Positions 22,541-34,700 of a stretch of 64,000 nt of DNA are shown here, piece by piece. Source of the DNA: Osedax fenrisi. Lineage: Eukaryota; Annelida; Polychaeta; Sabellida; Siboglinidae. Below the pieces are notes generated by a model. The model was not told the origin of the DNA and did not search any database. It saw nothing but the letters and a program-made list of their open reading frames with translations. Positions within the stretch are counted from its first letter, which is position 1. The number at the start of each line of letters is the position of its first letter. The position numbers and the translations under genes are program-made. Location of the stretch: positions 26,266,059-26,330,058 of the forward strand of contig OZ025241.1 in assembly GCA_964019155.1 (NCBI GenBank). Direction: 5' to 3'.

Positions 22541-23246
22541 GTATTGCATTAAAATATATTCAAATCTCAAGTAGTCGAAGAGTCATTATCACTAGGATCT
22601 TGATATTATATGTTAACATATAATTCATAGTTTATACTTTTCTGTTCATAAATGTAATTTACATTATGTAAATATTATTATACTATTAAGTATACATTAA
22701 TCATATTATGAATATTGCCTACGTATCTATTTTATTGTTAATAAATGTGATGATAATAATGTATAGATTATTTCATCTTCTATATATAGTTTCTAAAGCA
22801 GAGTGTACCCTTGAGGCTTTTTGGATTTACATTAGGCGAGTTATTTCAATCTTAATTCTAAAACATATTCAATATATATATATATATGTGTGTGTGTGTG
22901 TAACCGTGTAATATACGGATTACATTTAGTAGAAGTTTTAATATATTGTTTTATTTTGTATGAATAATTGTGTGAATGTGTATTCGAGTATGTCGGTGAT
23001 GAATAGATTAAATATGTGTATGTATCTGATATAGCGTATCAGTGATTAGTATAAAAGAGTATGCATGTAGATAATGCTTGCTTTTGCTAATCATAATGTA
23101 TACCATCACATATACACCTGAAATACATATACATATGTATGATTATAGGAGTATCACACCTACAAGGCCTATGAGCGATCTTTCGATTTAATAAAGGATT
23201 AACTTATAACAATTGTTATTGCAATTCCGAAATCAGCCGGCAAGGC

Positions 23247-23303
<57 letters not shown>

Positions 23304-23387
23304 TATACGTACATAAAGTTTAATTAAATAACACTATATATACTTTTTTGATAACATACACACATATATATGTATATGTATATAAAT

Positions 23388-23434
<47 letters not shown>

Positions 23435-23560
23435 TAATTTACAGAGATGGACCTACTAAATGGGGATTAAATAAGTATTCTTTAAATGAAATTTAACAAG
23501 AATATCAAGATTTAAATAGATTTACTGATATTTAATGAGATTCACCTATATCGCTCTAAA
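22541..23560. other. AT-rich stretch with TA arrays
   Basis: Large (TA)n tracts at 23251-23301 and 23391-23432. An open frame at 22708-22911 is hydrophobic but has no supporting feature. Nothing else seen. Confidence 0.6.
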
Positions 23561-23619
23561 TGTAATTATGATTATAATCTAGGTCAGCCTATACGATAAT
23601 TAACTCGAGATAGCGCGAG

Positions 23620-23870
23620 ATTACACGCGTAATCAGCCACGTGACATTACGTAACGTAGTGTGCGGAGTGTACGACAACAGGTCGCACATCTGCTGTAAC
23701 GGCGCGCTCCGAGCTAAACTGGCAAACGATGGCTGCTGCGGGATATCGGCGTATAACTCGAGGACAAAAATCGAGGACATACATGTGCTGCAGCGGAGCC
23801 ATTCTCAACGTTAGTCTGTACAGACTGTACTTCTGTAGGTGTACTGCCAACTATCGATAAGTCGTAATAC
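23620..23870. promoter_or_regulatory. CpG-containing islet
   Basis: An abrupt rise in GC and CpG within AT-rich DNA, with TTACGTAACG at about 23648 and the block GTAACGGCGCGCTCCGAGC at about 23696. Such islets in AT-rich animal genomes often mark first exons or promoters. Followed by a run of CGATAAGTCGG-type words (23855-23975) that may be an unrelated repeat. Confidence 0.35.
23729..23860 (+). CDS. Possible short first exon, unidentified
   Basis: ATG in a good initiation context (AAACGATGGC) opens 43 codons, beginning MAAAGYRRITRGQKSRTYM, inside the CpG islet. No family is recognised. The frame ends at TAA, but an exon could splice earlier, for instance before GTGTAC near 23838; that donor is weak. 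Minus-strand frames overlap the same block, so the strand is not certain. Treat as a candidate only. Confidence 0.2.
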   Translation: MAAAGYRRITRGQKSRTYMCCSGAILNVSLYRLYFCRCTANYR

Positions 23871-24656
23871 CGATAAGTCGGATTTATCGATAAATCGGAC
23901 TCCTCTAGTTAGTTTTGTTTTGATTACTTTTTCCATGTTAAATTAATCGGGTGAGTCGGACTTTTCGATAATTCGGACATTTATTATAGTTATTTATTGA
24001 TGTGTATTCTGGATAAGTCTGCATTTTTATTAATTGTCAGAAATATTTACTTACAATAGTTTTTTTAGTTTATTCCCTTGACTCGCGAATCGTAGGGGAA
24101 TTCAATGAACTGGCTATTATACAATGCCGTCGCCATTCGTTGTGGTCGTGTGGTTTCACCATTAAGACAGACTGAGTCATCTTGCTCCATTCTTTGATAT
24201 CATCAATCCATTTTATTTTTGGTCTACCTCATTTGCGATTACCCTCAACCATACATTGGAGGATTGTTTTGCTGAGGTTGTTATGTATAATTGTATGACC
24301 GTACCATTTTAATTTTTCATCGGCTGATGGACTGTAATATTGGTTCATATGTACCAATTAAACTTGTCATCACATCCTTAATGTACTTGTTTGTCTTCAT
24401 TTCTTTGTATGTAATTCAAAGAAGTTTTCTATGCGATTTGTTTTCGAAACCTTGTATATTTTTTTGGAAAAGGCAATTATAGTCCAAGATTCGCACCCAT
24501 AAGTTGGAATAGACAATACTAGAGAGCGATAGAGAATATATTTTAGCTTGAAACGGTAGTTAGCCTTACCATAGCCGATGTAGCTTGAGCTAATCTTATT
24601 TTAATATCAGAGTCGCTTGAGCCATCTTTTGTAATTGTAGCACCGAGATATTTAAA

Positions 24657-25313
24657 CTAGTCTACTTCTTCTAGCTTTTCTCCATATAATTGAATGATGA
24701 TATGAAGATTTCTGTTATAACTGTTAATCATTATCTTACTCATTTCTGCACTAATTTGCATTCTATACCGACTAGCACTATTCGACAGCTTGTTTGTGTG
24801 TGTTTGCAGTTCATCATTTGATCTAGCTATCAAGTCTATATCATCGGCGAATCTGAGATTAGATGGGTTTCGACCACCAATTGATATTGTAGATATATTT
24901 TCATCTTGAATTCTAGCCATAATCTCTTCAAGAAATAAATTGAAGAGCACAGGAGATAGTAGACATCCCTGTCTCACACCAACAATTGTCTTGAACATCT
25001 GACCTTGGATACTATTAAATAACATTGCGCTTGTGGAATTTTTATATAATGATTTTATCATTAAAGTTATATTAGAGTCGATGCCATATTTATTGAGAGT
25101 TGACCAGAGTCCCTCATGCCAAACTCTATTAAAAGCTTTTTTAAAGTCTATGAAATTGTTATATAAGTCATTTTGGCTTTCTAAGTGTTTTTCTATTAAA
25201 TGTCTACAATTGAATATCTGATCAGTGGTACTTCTTCCTTTCCTAAAACCAGCTTGTTCTTCCGAAAGTACTTCTTCAGCTTGCGAGGTTAATCTATTCA
25301 ATATAATTCTCAA
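24657..25313 (-). pseudogene. Reverse transcriptase domain of LINE copy A
   Basis: A 218-codon uninterrupted segment of the RT: SEEQAGFRKGRSTTDQIFN, IDFKKAFNRVWHEGLW (motif A, with Asn where the second, conserved Asp usually stands), GVRQGCLLSPVLFNLFLEE (motif B) and LRFADDIDLIA (motif C, FADD at 24840-24851, intact). The same frame extends upstream without ATG into KKGNLRKCENYITLSLI. The domain is intact in length; whole-element activity is excluded by stops elsewhere. It copies element RNA at the nicked target in active relatives. Confidence 0.85.
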
Positions 25314-25550
25314 TAGAATTTTTCTTGAGTGGCAAATTAGGCTCAGAGTTATATAATTCTCACACTTTCTGAGATTGCCTTTTTTTGGAATTGGTACTAT
25401 TGGGGACTCTGTCCATTGTTTTGTCCATTCTTTGTTAGATCATGATATTTTACATAATTCTGTGAAAACATTAAATATTGCGTCTCCTCCGTATTTTAGT
25501 AGCTCACCAGGTATGTTATCAATGCCAGGAGATTTACCTTCTTTTAACTT

Positions 25551-26970
25551 TTATATAGCATCTTCTACTTCTGATTTTAAAATTGGTAATTCATCTACAT
25601 TCTCTGTTTCCTGACTGATTATGACGCTATGGTCAGGTTTGATAGGATAGTTATAAAGTGCCTGACAGTATTCTGTCCATCGTTTTAAAATTGAGTATTC
25701 TTCAGCTAGCGGCTGTCCGTTCTTATCTCCTATTATCGAAGTGCTTCTTGCTGGAGTTTTTGCAAGGTTTTTGAGAGTTTTGTATGCTCTTTTGTTATGT
25801 CGTCCATATTTCATGTCTTCATTTATTGATTTACATTGCATCTGTATCCACTGCTATTTTGCTGTCTTCATGTCTTTGCGTATTTGATTATTGACTTTTC
25901 TATATTTACTAATACGTTCTATACTATTCTTATTTTTAGCTTCTTTAAGAGATCGTCTTTCATCGCTAAGATCAAGTATGTCGTTTGTCGCTGAGTAAAT
26001 TTATATTTCTTCAATTTTCTTATAAGATATGGTAAGGTCATATTTATTAATATCTAACTCTTTAAGTTGTTTTTCCAATTCGTCTTTGTAATTATCTGAA
26101 GATTTTCCATTTGTGAGCTTGTTGACATCGAATCGTATTCGTGTGGTTTTCTATTCACCTTCAGTTTAAGTTTCGTGTTACATAGTACAAGGTCGTGGTC
26201 ACTATTGAAGTCTGCACCTGGATATGTTCTTGTGCTGGTGCGAATGATAATAGACTTGAAACGTTATGACGTTAAGATATAATATATTTGGTTGTGTACT
26301 TTACCATTATGAGAGTGCCATGTGGTACACCTTGACTTTTTATGTGAAAATAATATATTCGCCGCTACCATGGTAGACTGCAGTCTGTGTTTTCCAGATA
26401 TTCTAGTAATCTTTGGCCTCTATCATTTCTTACTCCTATTCCAAATCGCCCAGCGCATGCAGCCCATTCCTCATTTGCATCACTTCAAATTTTTGCATTG
26501 AAATTACCTTGCACAATTAATATATCTTTTTTATGTGATTATTGTATAGTGTTATCAATAGTTTCATAGAATTGCTCAATTTATTCATCATTATATGTAG
26601 ATGTAGGGGCGTATATTTTTATTATCGTGATGTTATTTGGACTTGCTTTCAAGCTTAAGCTAATAATTATTGAAATTACTCGGCTGGATATGGTAGTATA
26701 GTTTAGTACTGCGTTTATCAGTTCCTTTCGTACTATAAATCCGACAACTTCTTGATTTTTTTCTCGTCCACTATAATATATTTTATGACCTTCATTCATC
26801 GTTAGTTCTCCACAGCCATTTAATCTAGTTTCTGCAAGACCTACAATATCCCATTTGTATCTGCTTAGTTCATTAGTTAGCTCTTCAATTTTTCCAGTTC
26901 TATTTAGTGTTCTTATATTCCAAGTTCCAATGGAAGTAATTGTTTTTGGTAGTATTATTGAGTATCCAGT
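25551..26970 (-). pseudogene. Endonuclease and linker of LINE copy A, broken
   Basis: On the minus strand from about 26957: GTWNIRTLNRTGKIEELTN, DIVGLAETRLNG, VVGFIVRKEL (26581-26799 frame), IIKIYAPTSTYND, then in another frame ILIVQGNFNAK (about 26510) and AGRFGIGVRND, and GADFNSDHDLVLCN near 26200, covering the conserved motifs of an APE-type endonuclease. The segment 25551-25841 continues the inter-domain linker. At least three frame changes or stops separate these pieces. Confidence 0.8.
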
Positions 26971-26980
26971 AGTCGATTTA

Positions 26981-27715
26981 TCGTTTGTATGTTATATTTA
27001 TGAATATTATAATTGTAATACACGTATACTTGTATCGTTTCACTATATTTTATCTACATTTGTATGCATATAATTTGTATATCTATTTATAGAAATATTA
27101 AATATATTAGACTATTCGACTATTAGACTTATTATACAGAATAGTATTCTATAATAAGTCTAATTATAATATATGTGTAAATGGAATGAATAAACTATAG
27201 TATCTTAGGTTATAATCTATACGGTTTGTAGTTAGATCAGTTGAGAAAATGCATTAATGTAATCAAGTTTAAAACGATATATTAAACCAATGAAATATAT
27301 ATATCGTTCGAATTATTTTATATAACTTTAATCGATAATAATGTTATCATCGTTCATTCGATAAATAAACAATACTAAAATGCCTTAGAACGACGTTTAT
27401 TATATTTTATTCGTATACCATTACATATTTTATTTCTATACTCTATAGACTCTATAGAGTATATATTAAATGTCTCATATGATTGTAATTATTACTTAAT
27501 AATTATTGAAGTGCATTGTACACATGTATACATCGTACTATATTATACTGTATAATATACACCGTACTAATAGGCCTGCTGCCATACAGTACCCCACGTC
27601 GACGTCACACTTATTTATGATTCTTAAGACTTGCATATAGGTAGGATATATCGACAAGTCGGACAAGGTCCCTAGCGTGTCTGACTTGTCGATAGGTCAC
27701 TACAGTGACTATATA

Positions 27716-27757
<42 letters not shown>

Positions 27758-28072
27758 ATAACTACTGATACCAATCTTATTAAGAATATATGTAACATTT
27801 ATACAATTTTATCTCGGAACTTTGTGTTAGTTAAAACAAGTATTTTTATTATTTGAATTATTTTAGTTAATATTTATATAATTTTATAATTATAAAATAT
27901 GAGTATAAATTAATATGTAGTTAATAAAATATAGATACCTAGTAAAGTAAATAAAATGTATAGATATAATTGTATTAGAAAATAAAGTCATATAAATCCC
28001 TTATAAATATTTTTTGAATTTTATAAGTTAAATTTACATTGTCTATATGTGTTTCACTAGTTTAAAATATGC

Positions 28073-28124
<52 letters not shown>

Positions 28125-28720
28125 TATAGGCATGTTTTAATATAATATAATTTAATATAATATTTATAGCGATATGAATGTTATCTATATAGTAAAAATA
28201 GTAATTATTTGAGCTATCTCAAACAATTGGTAGTATACTAATTTTCTACATTTTACATGTAATTCGCGCCCCTCAATAATATAAATACTATTTATATATA
28301 GAATTTCTAAGAATATAACATTTAGAGATTTATTAATTATAACAAAAATGTCAACAAATTCGATATAATATCACAGTCAAATGTAGCAATATTATTGATA
28401 ACAATAGATTATAATAAGTTGTACTATTACATACTTATTCCATGTTACATAATAACCGAGTCTATCTATTTCGCACTGTATCGTTAGAGACTCAGTTGAT
28501 ATTATTAATGAAATCATTCATTATAGGATATTATTTCTCAACTGTATATTATATTATCACTAGAATCTATAAATAAATTTACCACGTTAATGTATTAAAG
28601 ATATACATATCTTTAATTAATTCATTATACTTAGATGAATGGGGGAGATATATATTGCAATAATATATATATAACCGTAATAAAATAAAATAAATTAAAA
28701 TATTATTACTAATCGACTAC
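26981..28720. other. AT-rich stretch with two hairpins
   Basis: No gene seen. 27122-27164 is a hairpin (ATTAGACTTATTATA and complement, extended inward by AGAATA/TATTCT). 27650-27693 is another: ATCGACAAGTCGGACA against TGTCTGACTTGTCGAT, 15 of 16 paired. (TA)n at 27718-27754 and 28079-28121, the latter flanked by TGCCTATA/TATAGGCA. Confidence 0.6.
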
Positions 28721-28731
28721 TTGACCTCTAC

Positions 28732-28924
28732 CACAGTTCAAGGGTTATCGCCAAGGTTGCTGCGGAACACGTACCTACAACTACTCTACGCACATGTGTT
28801 GTTCCGGGTCCCTGGTGATCAAACACTCGAACAGTGCCTGTTGCACCACGAGGGCTTACGATACCAGGACCTACTACTGCTGCAAGGGCAAGCTCGCCTA
28901 CTTCGGTTGCTTCAATATTTCCTG
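28732..28924 (-). CDS. Possible internal coding exon, unidentified
   Basis: A ~200-bp block of balanced composition stands out sharply from AT-rich flanks. On the minus strand the frame ending at 28728 reads NIEATEVGELALAAVVGPG and then IVSPRGATGTVRVFDHQGP; most codons start with a purine, especially G, as in real coding DNA. It is bounded by a possible acceptor (ATTATTCAG) and donor (CTGTG|GTAGAG). The plus strand also has an open frame (28721-28957) preceded by an acceptor-like CTCTACCACAG, so the strand is unresolved. No family recognised; it could also come from an unrecognised transposon. Confidence 0.35.
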
Positions 28925-29029
28925 CTGAATAATTCAATTGTTTTTATTACGCAATAAATAATAATAAGTAAAATGTATAATAATGTACTTTGACGTCACT
29001 TCTGGACCATATTAATGATCAGTGTATAC

Positions 29030-29226
29030 ATAAATTATAAATAACTGTGAGGGATCCGGATCCCCCAGGCCATGACAATACAAAAAATAGTAACATTTGT
29101 TGTATTGTGTTTTGATTTGGTTTTATTAAGTTCTTGATAAACACAAAAGAAAACACAATATCTGCCTGGAGTCAAAACCGGGACATCTCGCTTACTAGCT
29201 GTTGGTTGTCCCACTGGACAATATAC
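29030..29226 (-). mobile_element. tRNA-derived SINE, family 1, copy 2
   Basis: Minus-strand copy of the SINE at 8391-8690: B-box-like GATGTCCCGGTTTTGACTCC, then CAGGCAG, GTGTTTATCAAGAACTTAAT and CCCTCACAGTTATTTATAA. The A-box half begins abruptly at the edge of LINE copy B, so the head may be shortened. The middle contains GGGGGATCCGGATCCC, different from copy 1. Confidence 0.8.
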
Positions 29227-30010
29227 ACCAGAATATAGTTACTAGCAAGTCGATGTCGTCAGCGAACTTTAGATTCCAAAGTGGTCTTCCACCTACTGAA
29301 ATAGATGAAGAGTAGTTGCTCTGAGTTTCACTCATAATTTCTTCAAGGAATAAGTTGAATAATATTTGGTGAAAGCAGACATACTCGACGTACACCAACT
29401 GATGTTTTAAAGAATTCGCCTTCAGCATTATATAGTAGAATTGCGCTAGTAGAGTTTGCATATAGTGATTTGATCATCATGATTATATCATTCTGTATTC
29501 CAAACTTATATAATGCTGACCATAATCCGTCATGGTATACTCGGTCAAATGCCTTTTTTAAATCTATGAAATTATGGAATAGGTTTTTTGGCTATCTAGA
29601 TGTTTTTCAATAATATTTCTGCAGTTAAATACTTGTTCTATAGTACTCCTTCCTTTTCGGAATCCGGCTTGTTCCTCCAATAATATTTCTTCTACCTGGG
29701 GGTTTAGTCGTTTAAGGATTATAGATTATAGTAGTATTTTGCTGGAATGGCAGATTAAACTTAGAGTTCTGTAGTTTTAACATTTCTTGAGATCACCTTT
29801 CTTTGGTATTGGTATTATCAGTAACTTGGTCCCCTGAGATGGCCATATTTTACTCGACCATGATTTCTGACATAGAGTTGTAATTATTATTACCACAGAA
29901 TTGCCCCCATATTTGACTAGTTCACTTGGTATATTATCAATACCAGGTGATTTACATTCCTTCAGCGTTTTAATCGCTTCTATAACTTCAGACTCGAGTA
30001 TAGGCAATTC
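29227..30010 (-). pseudogene. RT region of LINE copy B
   Basis: Pieces in order: 30007-29777 with SPGIDNIPSELVKYGG and PIPKKGD; then decayed EEQAGFRKGRSTIEQ-type sequence around 29690-29640 and FHDFIDLKKAFDRVYH-like around 29570-29520; finally 29461-29227 with FNLFLEEIM, SISVGGRPLWNLKFADDID. Motif C FADD is intact, but the domain is cut off immediately afterwards. Confidence 0.75.
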
Positions 30011-30599
30011 TTCCTCTATATCTGTGATAAGGTTTGCGTTACTGTTTAAAATACTAATGTCTGGGTTAATCTGGTGATTATAAAGATTATTTCAGTATTC
30101 CGTCCAACGATTTAGATTCATGCTATATTCAGTTAATGGTGTACCATTGTTATCTTATATTATTGAGGTGCTTCTGGGTGTTATCTTTGTAAGCGTTCTA
30201 AGTGTTTCATAAGCCCGCTTATTGTGTCTTCCATGTCTCATGTCATCATCTATAGATTTGCACTGACATTGTATACAATCATCTTTGATTTTTTCATCTT
30301 TTTGCGAATCGTTGAATTTATTTCTCTGTAAACATTTTCTAGGTCAGACTGTTGCTTCTTTTTAGACTTCAGTATTATTCTTTCGTTGCAAAAGGTCGAG
30401 TATGTCATATGTCATCCATGGCTGTTTTTTTACTACGATATTTTACAATTATTTCTGAAGCAGAGCTTGTTATAATTTTTATCAAATTTTGTGTAGATTT
30501 CAGTCGGGTTACATTTTGTCTTTTATAGTATTTTCTAGTTCATAGTTCTCATTCATGTTACATCTAAATGTTCTGAGTATACTTTGCATATTCTTGGGT

Positions 30600-31613
30600 C
30601 CTTTAATTTATTTACATTGTAGCGAATTCGTTTATTTTTGTGTGGTTTATTTGATCGTAATTTTAGCTTTAGATTGCACATTATGTGATCATGATAACTG
30701 TTGATATCTGCACCTGGGTATGTTATTATTGGGTTTCGTAAGATACTTGGATTGAATCTTTGAGGTGTTAATATGTAATCTATTTAATTACGAACTAGTC
30801 CATTGGATGATCGTCATGTTGTTATTCTTGAATTCTTATGCGGATGTTAAGTATTAGCTATAACTAATTTATGTCGTTCAGCGAATTCAATTAATCTTTG
30901 CCTTGTTCGTTTATATTTCCAATTCCAAATCGTCCAACACATTCATTCCATGTTGTGTCTTTTCCAACTATGGCATTCCAGTCACCTTGTACTATCAAAA
31001 AGTCTTTCTTCGGTGAGTCAGATATGGTTTTTTCTATAGTTTTATACAATTCTTCTATTTCTTCATCTGCGTGACTTGTTGTTGGTGCATATACTTTGAT
31101 TATTGTCATATTTATTGGACTAGCTTTTATACGGATAGATATAATTCTGCTTGAAATTATAGAGTAATTATTCACAGATTTTGTTAGTTCCTTTCTGACT
31201 ATGAATCCAACAACATCAAAATGCTTATATTGTCCTATGTCCACTATAGAATAGTTTATATCCAGAATCAGTTGTTAATTCTCCTGATCCAGTCATTCTT
31301 GTTTCGGATAGACCTACTATAGTAGGAAATATATGTCCCACTGATAACGATCAAGTTCATTGGTGAGTTCATGAATTTTACCGCATCTTCTTAATGTACG
31401 CACATTCCACTTTCCTATGGTTGTTATTATATCTGGTAGTTTTATCTCATTTTTTAATTGTTTTGCTCTTCCAGTAGCTAGTGTTACACTACCATCCTGG
31501 TTAGCACCGATGGGTAGCGAGGTCATTGTTAGTACGGTCCACGACCGATCCGACATGAAGTTTTGTGTTTGTATTATCATATTGGGGAAGTTCTCACAAA
31601 AAAACAAATACAT
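30600..31613 (-). pseudogene. Endonuclease region of LINE copy B
   Basis: 31613-31317 gives a start-proximal segment (SDRSWTVLTMTSLPIGANQ, then ATGRAKQLKNE) running into TIGKWNVRTLRRCGKIHEL, where the family has TWNVRTL; 31244-30891 gives VVGFIVRKEL, IIKVYAPTTSHADEE, DFLIVQGDWNAIVGKD and CVGRFGIGNINEQG. A stop separates the two. These are the conserved blocks of an APE-type endonuclease that nicks target DNA. Confidence 0.82.
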
Positions 31614-31745
31614 TTGTTTATTAACTTCTTCATTATGTCATTCTTTACAACATGAAATAATAAATCTGATTTATTTATTTATGTTGATTCATTCTGTAGG
31701 CTTTTAGACTAGACGACGCCTATCTCCTCTCTTAGACCCCTCTTG

Positions 31746-32400
31746 CAAGTTTAGCCCACTTGCCGAAGTGGTACCAGGGTGTGGCGCGAGAAGCCAAAGC
31801 AAAATAATTTGAGGACCGTAAATGGTGTGTAGTGACCACCCCTATGTTTAAAGGGCGACAGTAGTCATATACACATTACTTCATTTTGAGAACTCAATAC
31901 ACCCAATACTAAATATAACATTGAATCTTACGTTTTTATCTTCAGGTTATCTTTATTATTTATTTAAGTTTATTTTGTTCACTAACTGTTTCCATATCTT
32001 ATTATGTCATATGTTCATATTTTTTTAATTTATTTTTGTATATAAGGTACTCTTATATACTGTCTATTTCTAGTATATTTATTACCTTCTGATTATATTG
32101 TATACTTCCTCGATAATATCATCTTTGTCGATTCTCCTTCTGTCTAGATTTCTTCTTAGAGTTTTCTAATATAAACTATTTTTCATATTTCATATTTTTG
32201 AATATTTGTATTCTTCTATCATAATATAATTATTATTTGTTTTCATCTTTTTAATGTTATAATTTTTTTATTTTGCTCATATCTGAAAATATGGGATGTA
32301 GTATGGATTTTGTTGTTAGTGATATCTGCATTTTCTATACAAATATGGTTCATAAGTACATATAATTACTCATTCTCCATGTTTATTATTTATTTTCAAT
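31746..32400. other. LINE leader or unrelated sequence, then AT-rich DNA
   Basis: 31746-31860 (CTTGCCGAAGTGGTACCAGG and GGTGTGGCGCGAGAAGCC) may still belong to the 5' leader of LINE copy B. Beyond that the DNA is AT-rich with no recognised feature. Confidence 0.4.
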
Positions 32401-32618
32401 TTCGCCAAGTGTTCTGAACATACTTATTTTCAAAATTTTGCATTATTTTAACTTCGTTTTCGGTCTCGCAATTCCATGTGGAATTTCGTCTAATTCCTCT
32501 CCAAAAATGTAAACTCTGCTCTAAATTGGAGTCCCTTATCTGAAATTACCGTTTGATGTATAAAATGTATATCGACCATTTCAAGTATTATTACTATTGT
32601 TCCTGAATTAAATTTATG

Positions 32619-32667
<49 letters not shown>

Positions 32668-34700
32668 CATATATATGTATAAATATATGAAATTTGAGTA
32701 ATAATTTACGCCGCTTAATAGTTTTATCTTTCATAATTGACACAAATCTTTACTGATATTGGCACAATTTGTATCACCTATTTCGTGTTGAATTATTGGT
32801 TAACCTAACCATGTTTTATCTGCATACTCAGTGAATATATGATATATGTGCATAAACTATTCAATTTCCTTCATACATTCTGATAAGTAGTAGTCATATC
32901 TTGGTAGACTTTAGCATGTAATTATAATGCTCACTATGATCACTCTGTATGTTAATATCAACCTTCCTTGCAAGGATATAATCATGATTATTTGAAGATA
33001 TCGCATCAAAATAGAATAACTAATAGCCGATTTTCTTTTTGTGCATATCCTGTTGCAGCATTTGATAACGACATTGATGCATTCGTGAAACATGTTGACC
33101 TTCATGGATCTGTACTTTAATGCATAGCTCTGGATGTTTAATTACTAACGTTCTTAATCTTTAATTTAATAACAAGGGTACCATTTTTAATGCGGAGGCG
33201 CGGCGAGATATAGCTGCTAAATAAGCAGCGTATCGCTACACTCGCTTAAGCTTGTTGAAGTATTCATTTACAATGTAGGTAAATCTCCATTCATAAACTG
33301 TATGCGTCAACATACCTAGATTTATTGATAGTGTAGTTATTTTGTTATTAACATATCTACATATTGCTTCTAACGCAATATTCTTCTTACTACTAGTAGA
33401 AAGCTTTCACATCTACTGATTATAAACCCACCTCCTTGTATGTATTATTGCATTCATCTTTTCTTTATATGGTTTTAAACCATCCTTTATAATTATATAA
33501 CCAATATACTTTATTTATTTTCATGTTTTCTGGGTTTAGATGTAAATTGTTTTCTTTATATCCATAAATATCACTAAAGTTTTTCATAATTTATTGCACT
33601 AACAACGTCGCCATTAAAATCATTACCTATGATTAAAAAGTCATCATCTATTACCTATATTCATATATTATTGGTTTCAATCAAATCTTTCATTCATCGT
33701 TGACATATTTCAGGTACGGAACAATATTTAAATAGCATTCATAATCATTTATACAGATATTTAGGTACATTAAATGTTGTACATATATAGCCTATAGGCT
33801 TAATTGTGTTATATAGTTTGCTAACATCATGTGTTCTAACACCCATTACACCAAACATGCAGGCTTTGCGTTTTGCGTCGCTATTTTTTCAATTGTTGGT
33901 AATATATATTTCATATACATTTCATTTAGTGACTTTTTAAGTAGAGTTTCTAGGGATTATACATATTATTATTTCTCCGGAAGATTTCTTCACAACTACT
34001 ACTGTTGATAATAATTTGTTCGATTATGTTACCATTCTGAGTATTCCTTATTTTACAATGTAGTCTAATTTGTATTTACTTCTTCTCTCAGTAGCATGAA
34101 TCTCACTTGTATGCATGATTTATTGTTGGGGATCTTTCCGTATTCTAATTACTAGTAGATTAGCGAATTCCTCTATTTCCGCTAAACATGTGTAGTTTGT
34201 AGTTACATATTTAGTAACCATTCGTGGGATAGAAGGTATTTCATTAGATTGTATACAATTGTATATCATTGTATATATATACTACTTATTTGTGGATTGA
34301 TGTGTTCATTAACAAATATCTTGTAACATTGTAGTTCTTCACACGACCGTTTTTCTAAGATGTAATGCAATTAGTCATCTTTAATAATAATAAATGTTAT
34401 TAAAAATATTCTCTTACTTCTTACATACTGAGTATTTTTGCCTTCAATATTACATTCCTATATGCTTTAATATTATTTATTGTGGATTTATTTAGTTTAA
34501 TTAGTTCACCATTCTCTGTAATTTTATATATATTTACTTCTATAGCACATTTTCTATAGGTAGCTAAAGTTAATATTTATAAAAACTTAAACTAAGCTAT
34601 TCACTCTTTTCTTTTATTCTGTCACAATAGATCTTATTTCACTTTTATTTTATGGCGAATGTTCTTTCTTTATTTGTTTCATCTCCTTTGTACCTTCTCA
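32400..34700 (-). pseudogene. Decayed Ty3/gypsy-like pol
   Basis: Minus-strand homology in shifting frames. RT start: VVVVKKSSGEIIICIIPRN (about 34010-33935) and ACMFGVMGV; then TIKPIGYICTTFNVPKYLY; CSVPEICQR (about 33730) and DDFLIIGND (about 33645-33620), the last being the YxDD-type motif; NLHLNPENMKINKV and YNYKGWFKTI. RNase H: FDAISSNNHDYILARKVDI and QSDHSEH (about 33010-32940). Integrase: VISDKGLQFRAEF (about 32550-32515), the second catalytic Asp block. The order RT-RNaseH-IN is that of Ty3/gypsy. Stops are frequent; I found no LTR pair. Confidence 0.75.

Larger units (their letters stand above)
24045..26980 (-). mobile_element. RTE-like LINE, copy A
   Basis: Minus-strand retrotransposon, truncated at the 5' side near 26980 and running to a 3' end with GGGAATAAACTAAAAA near 24050. 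Order on the minus strand: endonuclease (26960-26150), linker (26150-25560), RT (25550-24657), then a decayed C-terminal region with a GRPKIKWID-like motif around 24230 and a PTIRESRE-like end near 24085. The polyprotein is broken in several places. The wording (YAPTS, GVRQGCLLSP, SIGGR) matches the widespread endonuclease-reverse transcriptase group; I place it near RTE but the clade is not certain. Confidence 0.85.
29227..31745 (-). mobile_element. RTE-like LINE, copy B, ended by a SINE
   Basis: Second, diverged member of the RTE-like group. It keeps a 5' leader: 31745-31690 includes GGCGTCGTCTAGTCTAAAAG. The endonuclease covers about 31600-30600 and the RT about 30000-29227. The element stops inside the RT just after FADDIDLLV, where a SINE in the same orientation begins; the remaining C-terminus and 3' UTR are not found beyond the SINE. 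Multiple frameshifts, so dead. Confidence 0.82.

Noticed and set aside
22708..22911. Hydrophobic 67-codon frame
   Set aside because: Composition follows AT-rich DNA and ends in TA/TG repeats; nothing supports it.
32400..34700. Endogenous retrovirus
   Set aside because: Only pol-type blocks of Ty3/gypsy wording; no envelope region and no LTRs were seen.
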